From Endobacterium cereale (GTDB lineage Bacteria; Pseudomonadota; Alphaproteobacteria; Rhizobiales; Rhizobiaceae), in assembly GCF_009617585.1 (NCBI RefSeq), contig NZ_WIXI01000050.1, forward strand, positions 434,001-498,000: a stretch of 64,000 bases of DNA, read 5' to 3'. Position 1 is the stretch's first letter; each line of letters starts with the position of its first letter. The notes under the pieces were generated by a model, which was not told the origin of the DNA, searched no databases, and was given only the letters and a program-made list of their open reading frames with translations. Positions 44,194 through 52,356 of this stretch are shown piece after piece. A program made the position numbers and the translations under genes.

Positions 44194-44282
44194 AGAAATC
44201 GGCAGAAGGCAGGGCGGCGCCATTTTCCCGCTTCCACGGCCTTATCGTGACGGATATGGTTTTGAGAATGCCGTGCTGCCTA

Positions 44283-44531
44283 TCAGGTGATCTGCATGAG
44301 AAGAGATTTGATCTTTTCCGACTCCGGCAATTCCGGTGCATGTTCGAGTTTCGTGCGCGCCCGATATTTCGTGTCGGATGCGTACCAATCGATCAGGCCG
44401 GAAGCCACGTCGAGCGCTGCGGCGTCCGTTTTATCGACGCCGTTCTCTTCGCACCAGGCGGTGTGAAACCGGTCGATCTCTTCCAGGTCATCGGAAGATA
44501 AGACGGTTGTCGATCCCATGGTCGAAATCAT
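44283..44531 (-). CDS. Hypothetical protein, 82 residues
   Basis: Starts MISTMGSTTVLSSDDLEEID with AGGGA about 8 bases upstream. The body is helical and acidic (RFHTAWCEENGVDKTDAAAL, SGLIDWYASDTKYRARTKLE). A few rhizobial proteins have this DxxEIDRFHxAWCExNG pattern but I know no function. It converges with the DUF805 gene. Confidence 0.65.
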   Translation of the reverse strand: MISTMGSTTVLSSDDLEEIDRFHTAWCEENGVDKTDAAALDVASGLIDWYASDTKYRARTKLEHAPELPESEKIKSLLMQIT

Positions 44532-44631
44532 AGCTGGTCCCTGCGCGCTCACGCATCTCATTAAAAGTGTTCGCGCATAACGATTTCATGTGGACTTTGT
44601 TCCAGAACGGGGCAACGGACGCCCCGCGCCC

Positions 44632-45075
44632 TCACCCTTTGCTGTCCAGAATCGCGCTGAACACCTTCATGTCCTCCAGAAAATTCTGGAAACGTTCCTT
44701 GCCCATCGTCTCATAAATCCGGCTTCTGGCCTTCAGCGCCGCATCATGCACCGTCTGCAGCACCAACTCGCCTTCCGGCGTAATGTAGAGCATGCGTGCA
44801 CGACGGTCGTTGCGGTCTACCTCCCGGCGTATCAGACCATCCCGCTCGAGAATTTCCACGCATTTCGTCACGGATGAGCGGTCGAGCGCGATGCGCTCGC
44901 CCAGCGCATTCTGCTGGATGCCCGGCTCGATATAGGTGAAGGCGAGCGCGCTGTACTGGGTCGGGGAAAATCCGTGCTCGGCCGCCTGCTCGGTAAACAG
45001 CGCCAGTGCCACCTGCTGGCAACGGCGCAGCAGGATTCCGTGGGTATTCAACATATGGTCGGCGGTTACGATCAC
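44632..45075 (-). CDS. MarR-family transcriptional regulator
   Basis: 147 residues with the winged-helix core: FSPTQYSALAFTYIEPGIQQNALGERIALDRSSVTKCVEILERDGLIRREVDRNDRRARMLYITPEG spans the recognition helix and wing, including the conserved DxRA-like DRNDRRAR. Members are dimeric repressors relieved by small phenolic or other ligands. It is divergent from the three-gene dehydrogenase, with an inverted repeat TTGACATAGGTCAA between them, so it probably controls that operon and itself. Confidence 0.92.
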   Translation of the reverse strand: MIVTADHMLNTHGILLRRCQQVALALFTEQAAEHGFSPTQYSALAFTYIEPGIQQNALGERIALDRSSVTKCVEILERDGLIRREVDRNDRRARMLYITPEGELVLQTVHDAALKARSRIYETMGKERFQNFLEDMKVFSAILDSKG

Positions 45076-45099
45076 AGAAATCCTCTCCCATGCGACAGA

Positions 45100-45113
45100 T
45101 TGACATAGGTCAA
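45100..45113. promoter_or_regulatory. Candidate MarR operator
   Basis: TTGAC (45100-45104) and GTCAA (45109-45113) form a 5-4-5 inverted repeat 25 bases upstream of the MarR start. A second small palindrome, CCAACTATTTGG (45141-45152), lies nearer the dehydrogenase. The rest of the 315-base divergent gap shows no gene. Confidence 0.55.
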
Positions 45114-45390
45114 TTGGTGGCGTAACTGATCATCAGCTATCCAACTATTTGGCGCGGTGGAGGACTGCGCTGTCTCGCGACAGCGTCAGTGGGTCCGCTC
45201 GCGCCTTTTTTCGTGACTTTCGCATGCCCGAGATCCGTCAGCAATTTGCAGCTTCCAGACGCCAGGCGCTCCGCGCCACGGTGAAGGGCGCGACATTGCC
45301 CGACATTGCGCGGCGATGCAACGCGCCGGCCACGCCGGAAACCCGTTTCCCGTGGGCTAAAGGCTCACTTTCTTCATGGTCAGGACAGAG

Positions 45391-45936
45391 ATGACGAGAC
45401 AGTCGAACGATCCAAACGGCAAGCTGGTGATGTCGCGCCGCGGCATGCTGCTCAGCGGCGCCACCCTTCTTGCCGGCACCCTTGCGGCGTCGCTCTGTCC
45501 GACCATATCGCTGGCAGCCGTCGATACGGGTGCACAGAGCCGTTTCATGCAGCTTTCCAGCCTTCTGATCAATCACCAGCTCAACCCCGATGTCGGCGCG
45601 CGTATCGCCGAAACGGCAACCGGTGAGTACAAGAATTTTGCCGGCATGCTGGATGCCATCATCGCCATTGCCGAACAGAAACAGGCAAAGACGGTCGAGG
45701 ACTTCTTTGGCGATATCCCGGAAGGTGAGCTTAGGGACTTTGCCCACTGGGTGATCTTCGCCTGGTACAGTGGCTGCTCCTCGGAAAAACGTAACGCCAA
45801 GGTGTTCACCTACGAAGAAGCGCTGACCTTCAAGACCACCAGCGACATCCTCACCATCCCCTCCTACGGCATTTCCGGCCCCAACCTCTGGACCCGGCCC
45901 AATCTGCCGCTCTCGGCCCCGATGCCGACTTTCTGA
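45391..45936 (+). CDS. Sugar/alcohol dehydrogenase small subunit, FAD-SLDH family
   Basis: 181 residues. The twin-arginine signal SRRGMLLSGATLLAG (about residues 15-29) ends near SLAA, so it is exported folded by Tat and probably carries the flavoprotein, which lacks its own signal. The mature part (QSRFMQLSSLLINHQLNPDVGARI; DFAHWVIFAWYSG; the end YGISGPNLWTRPNLPL) matches the small subunit of membrane-bound FAD sorbitol/fructose/gluconate-type dehydrogenases. AGGA before 45391 is preferred over an ATG at 45376. Confidence 0.88.
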   Translation: MTRQSNDPNGKLVMSRRGMLLSGATLLAGTLAASLCPTISLAAVDTGAQSRFMQLSSLLINHQLNPDVGARIAETATGEYKNFAGMLDAIIAIAEQKQAKTVEDFFGDIPEGELRDFAHWVIFAWYSGCSSEKRNAKVFTYEEALTFKTTSDILTIPSYGISGPNLWTRPNLPLSAPMPTF

Positions 45937-45962
45937 CGACCCCACGAAGAAGAAGTTTTCCC

Positions 45963-47597
45963 ATGGTTACCAAGACAAGTGCCGACGTCGTTATCGTCGG
46001 AACGGGCGTCGTCGGCGTCGTGATCGCCGAACAGATGCTCGATGCAGGCCATTCCGTCCTTATGATCGAGGCCGGCCCGCGTGTTTCCCGCGCCGAAGTG
46101 GTCGAGAACTGGCGCAATTCGCCACTCGGCGTCAAGGGCGACACCTCCGTCGCCTATCCGTCGCGCCCCTGGGCGCCGCATCCGATGGGTGGTGAAAAGC
46201 CCGAGGACGCTTATCTGCAATTCAGCGGACCCGATGCCTATGACCAGACCTTCATCCGCTACGCAGGTGGCTCGACGTGGCACTGGGCCGGCACGTCCTG
46301 GCGCCTGACGCCCGAAGATATGCGCATCAACTCGCTTTATGGCGTCGGCCGCGACTGGGCATTCGATTACGAGACGCTGGAACCCTACTACGTCCGGACC
46401 GAACACAAGCTCGGCATCTGCGGCCCCGCAGATCGCACGCAGCAATGGCCACAGACCGGAACCCGCTCCGCCCCCTACCCGATGCCGGCCCTGCCGTTCT
46501 CGCCGGGCGAAGTGAAGTTTACTGAAGTCGTGAAAACGCTCGGTTACAACAACATCCCGGTCGCGCAGGCGCGCAACAGCGGCATGCCTTATGATGGCCG
46601 CCCGGCCTGTTGCGGCAACAACAACTGCGTGCCCGTCTGTCCCGTCGCCGCCAAATATGATGCTGAAACCGCGCTGCATCGCCTGGAAAAGAAGGGCGCC
46701 ACACTGCTCGTCGATTCGGTCGTCTACAAGGTGGAGACATCAGCCCAGAACAAGATCGAGGCGGTGCATTTCTACGACCAGCACAAGCAGTCGCACCGCA
46801 TCAGCGGCAAGCTGTTCGTGCTCGCCTGCAACGGTCTCGAAAATCCGAAACTGCTCTTGATGTCGACCGACGACCGCAACCCGAACGGGATTGCCAACTC
46901 GTCCGATCAGGTCGGCCGCAACATGATGGATCACCCGGCCCGCTCGTTCACGGTCACCACCAAGGAGCCGTTCTGGTCGGGCATCGGCCCGGTCGTCAAT
47001 TCCGGCATCATGGAAACCTCACAAGGCTCGTTCCGCTCGGAACATGCCGGCGCCTATTTCCGCTACAACAATTTTGCCCGTAACCGCTTCGTCACCTTCG
47101 CGGCCCTGAAAAAGGGTCTCGTCGGCAAGGCGCTGGACGAGGAAATCCGCCGCATGACCGCCTGCACGGCCGATATCGTCGCCGCGCACGAAATTCTGGC
47201 AGACCCGAACAACCGCCTCACGCTGTCGGACAAGAAGGACTGGCTCGGGCTGCCGAAACCATCGATCCACTATGATGTCGGCGATTACGTACGCAAGTGC
47301 TGGGAGGTCTATTCCCAGCCGATCGGCAAGCAGATTGCCGAGGCGATGGGTGCGACCGACATCAAGATCAGCCCGAAATTCAACAACAGCAAGCACATCA
47401 TGGGCGGAACCATCATGGGCAAGGACGCTTCCAACTCGGTCGTCGACGTCGACTGCCGTGCGCATGACCATGAAAACCTGTTCATCCCGGGCGGCGGCGC
47501 AATGGCGGCTGGCGCCTGCGGCAACAGCACCATCACCATGGTCGCCCTCGCCCTCAAGGCCGGCGACGCGATGGTCGACCAGATGCGGGGCGCATGA
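45963..47597 (+). CDS. GMC-family FAD dehydrogenase large subunit with Fe-S cysteine motif
   Basis: 544 residues. The FAD-binding Rossmann motif is VVIVGTGVVGVVIAEQMLDAG (about residue 10). RYAGGSTWHWAGTSWRLTP (about 99) is the second GMC block, and the C-terminal active-site region is HIMGGTIMGKDASNSVVD and GGGAMAAGACGNSTIT. CCGNNNCVPVC (Cys216, 217, 222, 226) reproduces the CCxxxxCxxxC [3Fe-4S] motif of the heterotrimeric FAD glucose and fructose dehydrogenases, which passes electrons to the cytochrome subunit. The substrate cannot be read from sequence: sorbitol, gluconate, 2-ketogluconate and fructose are all possible. Confidence 0.93.
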   Translation: MVTKTSADVVIVGTGVVGVVIAEQMLDAGHSVLMIEAGPRVSRAEVVENWRNSPLGVKGDTSVAYPSRPWAPHPMGGEKPEDAYLQFSGPDAYDQTFIRYAGGSTWHWAGTSWRLTPEDMRINSLYGVGRDWAFDYETLEPYYVRTEHKLGICGPADRTQQWPQTGTRSAPYPMPALPFSPGEVKFTEVVKTLGYNNIPVAQARNSGMPYDGRPACCGNNNCVPVCPVAAKYDAETALHRLEKKGATLLVDSVVYKVETSAQNKIEAVHFYDQHKQSHRISGKLFVLACNGLENPKLLLMSTDDRNPNGIANSSDQVGRNMMDHPARSFTVTTKEPFWSGIGPVVNSGIMETSQGSFRSEHAGAYFRYNNFARNRFVTFAALKKGLVGKALDEEIRRMTACTADIVAAHEILADPNNRLTLSDKKDWLGLPKPSIHYDVGDYVRKCWEVYSQPIGKQIAEAMGATDIKISPKFNNSKHIMGGTIMGKDASNSVVDVDCRAHDHENLFIPGGGAMAAGACGNSTITMVALALKAGDAMVDQMRGA

Positions 47598-49039
47598 TCA
47601 TGAAAAGCGTAAAAATTTTCGCACTTGCGGCACCGCTGGCATTTGCTGCCCTCGCTCCGGCATCGGCTCAGGAAACCAAAGGTCAGTTTTCCAAGGAACT
47701 GATCGAGAAGGGTCGTTATCTGGCGACCGCTTCCGACTGCGTCGCCTGCCACACCAACCATGCCGGCGGCAAACCGATGGCGGGCGGCCTGCCGATGTCG
47801 TCGCCGGTCGGCACGATCATCTCCACCAATATCACCCCGTCGAAGGAATTCGGCATCGGCAACTATACCGAAGCGCAGTTCGCCGATGCGGTACGCAAGG
47901 GTATTCGTGGCGATGGCGCCAACCTTTACCCGGCCATGCCCTATGTGTCCTATTCCAACATGACGGATGAGGACATTCACGCGCTCTACGCCTATTTCAC
48001 GCAGGGCGTTCAGCCAGTGGAGGAAAAGGCGCCGGAAACCAGCCTCCCCTTCCCCATGAACATCCGCGCCTCGATGATGGGCTGGAACATGCTGTTCCGT
48101 CCGAACGAGACGCACAAGGACGATCCGGCACAATCGGCCGAGTGGAACCGCGGCAAATATCTGGCCGAAGGCGCTGCCCACTGCAGCACCTGCCATACGC
48201 CGCGCGGCGTCTTCATGCAGGAGCAGAAGGACCTGAACCTCACCGGCGGCCAGATCGGCCCATGGTTCGCGCCTGACATCACCAATGACAAGGTGCATGG
48301 CATCGGCTCATGGACGCAGGAAGACCTGGTCACCTATCTGAAGACCGGACGGCTCGATCATCGTGCACAGGCGGCCGGCAGCATGGCGGAAGCCATCAGC
48401 TACTCGTTCCAGCACCTGACGGATACGGACCTGAACGCGATCGCCACCTATGTCCGCAGCATCCCCAACCCGAGCGCTTCGAAGGCATCTGCCCCGACAC
48501 GTTTCGATCAGGGCAAGGCCGGCAACGACCTGTCCGGTTTCCGTGGCAAGGATTACGCTGACGGCATCAAGGCCGACCACGCCGGTTCGGCACTCTACAC
48601 CGCCAACTGCGCCTCCTGCCACGGATACAACGCGCAAGGGACTGCTGACGGTTATTACCCGAGCCTGTTCCACAACGCAGCGACGGCCGGCGACAATGCG
48701 ACGAATGTCATCGCCGCCATTCTGTATGGCGTCGACCGGCACACAAAGGACGGCCATGTCTTCATGCCGCCTTTCGGCGATCAGCCGAACACGGTCAACG
48801 CGCTCACCAATGTCGAGGTGGCATCACTGTCGAACTATATCCTAAAGGATTACGGCAATGCCAAGCTCGCGGTGACGCCGGAGGATGTGCAGTTGATCCG
48901 CGACGGCGGCCCAAGCTCGCAGCTGGTGCTGTTCGCGCGCATCGGCATGGGCGTGGGCGCCGCTGCCGCCCTGATCGTTCTGTGTGCCGCCGTCTGGCTC
49001 TTCCGTCGCAAGCGCTCACAAACGCAAACCGCCGCGTAA
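47594..49039 (+). CDS. Triheme cytochrome c subunit of the dehydrogenase
   Basis: 481 residues. The signal peptide ends LAPASAQ. Three heme sites are CVACHTNHAGG, CSTCHTPRG and CASCHGYNAQG, each heading its own class I cytochrome c domain. A C-terminal anchor (LVLFARIGMGVGAAAALIVLCAAVWLF) and a basic tail hold the complex on the periplasmic face of the membrane, from which electrons go to ubiquinone. Its start overlaps the flavoprotein stop as ATGA. A strong terminator follows. Confidence 0.95.
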   Translation: MIMKSVKIFALAAPLAFAALAPASAQETKGQFSKELIEKGRYLATASDCVACHTNHAGGKPMAGGLPMSSPVGTIISTNITPSKEFGIGNYTEAQFADAVRKGIRGDGANLYPAMPYVSYSNMTDEDIHALYAYFTQGVQPVEEKAPETSLPFPMNIRASMMGWNMLFRPNETHKDDPAQSAEWNRGKYLAEGAAHCSTCHTPRGVFMQEQKDLNLTGGQIGPWFAPDITNDKVHGIGSWTQEDLVTYLKTGRLDHRAQAAGSMAEAISYSFQHLTDTDLNAIATYVRSIPNPSASKASAPTRFDQGKAGNDLSGFRGKDYADGIKADHAGSALYTANCASCHGYNAQGTADGYYPSLFHNAATAGDNATNVIAAILYGVDRHTKDGHVFMPPFGDQPNTVNALTNVEVASLSNYILKDYGNAKLAVTPEDVQLIRDGGPSSQLVLFARIGMGVGAAAALIVLCAAVWLFRRKRSQTQTAA

Positions 49040-49062
49040 TAGCGGCGGCACTGCCGTCAAAG

Positions 49063-49100
49063 AAAAAAGCCTCCCGTCGAAAGATCGGGAGGCTTTTTTT
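49063..49100. terminator. Bidirectional terminator after the cytochrome c gene
   Basis: AAAAAAGCCTCCCG (49063-49076) pairs with CGGGAGGCTTTTTT (49086-49099) around TCGAAAGAT. Confidence 0.93.
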
Positions 49101-49137
49101 GTATTTACAGCACGTCGCAGCCGATCTGTTTCATGCT

Positions 49138-50493
49138 CTAGAAAAGCTCGGCAACGGCCGACGCATTGGCCGCGACCATGGCCTCCGGCAGTGTCAGCGT
49201 CGAGTAGACACGGTTTCTGCCGTTGCTCTTGGCCAGGTAAAGTAGCTGGTCGGCAGCGTTGAGATTGTTGTCGAAACTTTCGCCTGTCTCGGTCTCGACC
49301 ACGCCGATAGAGACGGTGACGGAAATCTCGTGCTTGTTGACCTCCATCACCAGTTCCTCGATCTGCTGGCGAATGCGCTCGCAGAAGGAATGCGCCTGGA
49401 AGGCGTCGGTATTGCGCAGATAAAGCGCGAATTCCTCACCACCCAACCGGGCGGTAAAATGTTTTGCCGGCGCACAGGTCTCGGCCAGCGTATCGGCCAC
49501 CATCTTCAGCACCCGATCGCCCGCTTCGTGGCCATAGGTGTCGTTGATCTTCTTGAAGTGATCGATATCCAGAATGGCAACGCTGCTGCAATGATCAGGC
49601 GCTCTTGCATCTTCCATCTGCCGCGTTTTTTCGAAAAAGCAGCGGCGATTGGCAAGCCCGGTCAGATAGTCGCGATCGGCAAGGTAACGCAGCCGCTGGA
49701 TCTGCTTCAGCGTCTCGATATTGTTGTCGATGCGGCACTGCAACTCTTCGGGCACGAACGGTCGGTAGATGAAATCGCAGGCACCAGCCTTCAGGAAGCT
49801 CGCTGAAAGCCAGCGGTCGGTCGAGGACGACACGCCGACGATCCGCATTTCCTCCGAAGAACGCGTCTCGCGGATGCGCCGGGTCAGTTCATAACCGTCC
49901 ATATCGGGCATGTGGTAATCCGTCACGACCAGATCGATCTTTTCCTCGACCTCCAGGATCTCCAGCGCCTGTTTGCCTGAGAGCGCCTCGAGAACCCGGA
50001 AATTCTGACGTGTCAGGATCTCCACAAGGCCGGATCTCGCAGAACGCGCATCATCGACGACCAGGATCGTGAAGGCACTGTTGGACAGGATACGTGCCAC
50101 AGTCTGAATGACGGTCTCGATCGTCCGCGGACCATCCTTGACGATATAATCGATGATCTTTTTCTGAGCGTAACGCTCACGCGCCTCCGGGTCGAAGATC
50201 GCCGTGAAAACGATCGTCGGCACACTGAAGTCGCCAAGCAGCCCCAGGATCTCGCCGCGCGGCGAATCCGGTAGGTTGAGGCCCGTCAGAGCCAGCGTGA
50301 ACTGCTCGCTTTCCAGACAGGCACGCGCAGCAGCGTGGCTGTTACAGCAAACAACTTCGGCTCCGGTCTCTTCTTCCATCCGCTGCCGAAGCAGCATCGT
50401 CATGGCCGGAGAATCTTCGATAAGCAAAATACGATTATGCTGGTCTTTTGTTGTCACGGCGTTTGCACGACGCGAGTCTTTTCTGGCTGCCAT
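49138..50493 (-). CDS. PleD-like diguanylate cyclase with two receiver domains
   Basis: 451 residues: REC1 (about 20-135), REC2 (about 142-258), GGDEF (about 272-440). The active loop is RLGGEEFAL (351-355), competent for c-di-GMP synthesis. REC1 has Gly71 where the phosphate-accepting Asp should be (LALTGLNLPD), so it cannot be phosphorylated. REC2 has Asp192 (VVTDYHMPD), though the conserved Lys is Arg (YRPF). The product-inhibition site RxxD upstream of GGEEF reads PAKH and is absent. No kinase is adjacent. The start at 50493 (MAARKDS) has GGTGGGG upstream. Confidence 0.93.
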   Translation of the reverse strand: MAARKDSRRANAVTTKDQHNRILLIEDSPAMTMLLRQRMEEETGAEVVCCNSHAAARACLESEQFTLALTGLNLPDSPRGEILGLLGDFSVPTIVFTAIFDPEARERYAQKKIIDYIVKDGPRTIETVIQTVARILSNSAFTILVVDDARSARSGLVEILTRQNFRVLEALSGKQALEILEVEEKIDLVVTDYHMPDMDGYELTRRIRETRSSEEMRIVGVSSSTDRWLSASFLKAGACDFIYRPFVPEELQCRIDNNIETLKQIQRLRYLADRDYLTGLANRRCFFEKTRQMEDARAPDHCSSVAILDIDHFKKINDTYGHEAGDRVLKMVADTLAETCAPAKHFTARLGGEEFALYLRNTDAFQAHSFCERIRQQIEELVMEVNKHEISVTVSIGVVETETGESFDNNLNAADQLLYLAKSNGRNRVYSTLTLPEAMVAANASAVAELF

Positions 50494-50618
50494 CAACCCC
50501 ACCGCAATAACAGTCACCCCAATCCCGCACGTTTGTAGAGGGCAACGTATTACCAACCGATTATAGTGGAAGTAAAATTGCGAGCGTAAAGAACATTTTA
50601 GAGCAAAAGCTCATGTTG

Positions 50619-51413
50619 TCATGGACACCAATTGGTAAAACGACCACCTTTCGGTTGCGCTAAACCTTCCTGTACAAGCTGATCACCAATCGACTTTCCG
50701 CCGCGCATAGCAACACGCAATTTTGCACCAGACTGTTCACGGTCACCGCTGTCGGAGAGAACAAGGTCAAACGGCCCGGCATCAAGAAGTTCGCGCAACC
50801 GGACTTTTGCTCGAAAACCACGCTGGCGCTCCGCATCACATCTGGCGGATTCCGCGCTGGGCACATCGACGTCAGCCAATCTTACGGCCGTCTTGTCGTG
50901 CCAGAACACACCGGATTCGGCGATGCAATTGTTCAGACCCGAACGACCGCAATAATAGAACTGCCCCTTGAAGCCAGCACCTACCATTTTGGCACCTCCA
51001 TCGGGCGCCAACGCCTTTGCGCCGTTCACAGAGGGAATTACCGGCGGCGGCAATGAGGCCAGCATTGGTTTTGCCGTCGGCTGGGGAGCAGTGACAGGCA
51101 CGGATCGAGAAGGAATCGAAGCCGGTGGCACGGGCACGTTACCGGAAGGCGTGGCTAACGCCGATCGGTTGCCCTGCACGGGCGCAGGCGGAGACGGACG
51201 TGGCGTCGGCTGCGGTTTTGCCGCCTCCTGCCGGCTCGCACTGGTCGCCGATGGCTTTGCCGGCGGCAGATAGCGCGCAAGGTCGTCGCGATGATCGTAA
51301 ATAACGATCCCGGCGACAACCAGGGCTGCAGCTCCGTACCACGGCGCCATGCCGCCCTTTGCCTTGGTTGAACGACGCGTTTTGCGCGCCCTGCCCGTGG
51401 CTGCCTTTGCCAT
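50619..51413 (-). CDS. Membrane-anchored thermonuclease-like (SNase-fold) protein
   Basis: 264 residues. A basic N-terminus (MAKAATGRARKTRRSTKAKG), one transmembrane helix (WYGAAALVVAGIVIY), a long Pro/Ala/Ser linker (about 45-150), and then a C-terminal SNase-like domain (FYYCGRSGLNNCI, KTAVRLADVDVPS, RGFRAKVRLRELLDAG, VQEGLAQPKGG). The Glu of the nuclease motif (normally after 'D.PE') is Ser, so activity is doubtful. Four Cys in the domain suggest disulfides and a periplasmic location. The start at 51413 is the conserved-looking MAK. Confidence 0.72.
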   Translation of the reverse strand: MAKAATGRARKTRRSTKAKGGMAPWYGAAALVVAGIVIYDHRDDLARYLPPAKPSATSASRQEAAKPQPTPRPSPPAPVQGNRSALATPSGNVPVPPASIPSRSVPVTAPQPTAKPMLASLPPPVIPSVNGAKALAPDGGAKMVGAGFKGQFYYCGRSGLNNCIAESGVFWHDKTAVRLADVDVPSAESARCDAERQRGFRAKVRLRELLDAGPFDLVLSDSGDREQSGAKLRVAMRGGKSIGDQLVQEGLAQPKGGRFTNWCP

Positions 51414-51760
51414 GACATGCTCCTTCACATCTTTTGCGACGGAGTATCGTTAATAAATCTTTCCGAATGGTTGGCATGGTCATCCGCAGCGTGTCGATTT
51501 GATGCAGATTTTTATGTGATCCACAGGCTTGAAATATAAGGCGTCTCACGAATTGTAGCGACGAGACGGCCCGAAACGTGACACTTGCCTCTGGAAATGC
51601 GGATTTCCCCCCTATATGCAGGGGTCTACAGATTCCTGTGTCAGATTTGATCACGTGCGTATGCCGCGACCTTCGCGGCTGTGTTGAGCCAGTTTTGCGC
51701 AAGCCCTGAGTTTTAGGGTCTCGTCACCGGAATGAGTCCGGCCCCAACGAGGACAATGAT

Positions 51761-51925
51761 ATGTCGAATGAGACGGACCATAACCGCCACGAGCCGAGCG
51801 ATTCGGCGATTGCGCTTTTCCTGCAGGACAACGATCCTGACCAGCTGACCGACATTTTGGTCGCTGCACTCGATGAAGCCTTCCGCATCATGGAACAGGA
51901 TATCCGCACCGAAACCTTCCACTGA
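51761..51925 (+). CDS. Small acidic protein, 54 residues
   Basis: Starts MSNETDHNRHEPSDSAIALF and ends EAFRIMEQDIRTETFH; a strongly acidic, helical protein (LQDNDPDQLTDILVAALDEAF). An AACGAGGA site lies about 7 bases before the ATG. No family recognised. A hairpin (GTGAGCCGG/CCGGCTCAC, 51934-51959) follows and overlaps the end of the opposing gene. Confidence 0.55.
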   Translation: MSNETDHNRHEPSDSAIALFLQDNDPDQLTDILVAALDEAFRIMEQDIRTETFH

Positions 51926-51955
51926 GATTTGTCGTGAGCCGGCAAGATCTCCGGC

Positions 51956-52201
51956 TCACGCTGCCAGCAGCGCCTTCAGTTTCTCGAAACGCCGGCGCGC
52001 CCGCGCCAATTGCTTTGCGGCGGCAATCGGCTTGTCGATAATCTCTTGCAGCGATTCCACAAGAAGACTGGCAGCATCGCTCTCGCCGGTCCCGACCGGT
52101 ACATTCTCCACGATCTCGCGCGCAAAGTTGTACATTTGTCTGTAGCTGGCGATTTCGGCTGCGACCTCGCTCCAATCGCGCTTCTGTCTGCTCATATCCA
52201 T
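51956..52201 (-). CDS. Hypothetical helical protein, 81 residues
   Basis: MDMSRQKRDWSEVAAEIASY, then LLVESLQEIIDKPIAAAKQL and ARARRRFEKLKALLAA; almost all helix with a basic C-terminus. A second start two codons later is equally possible. Not recognised; converges with the 54-residue gene. Confidence 0.6.
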   Translation of the reverse strand: MDMSRQKRDWSEVAAEIASYRQMYNFAREIVENVPVGTGESDAASLLVESLQEIIDKPIAAAKQLARARRRFEKLKALLAA

Positions 52202-52356
52202 CCGTCTCTTTGATCATCAAATCAGGTCGGAAACGCGCCAACTGGGTAAAATGCCCGTCTTTATCGAAATCCTTAGTCAATCTCGGATTAACCTGTAACC
52301 GTTGCGTGAATTAGAATTATCTGAATAATCGCAAGCACTTGAAAGCTGCGGAGGCC

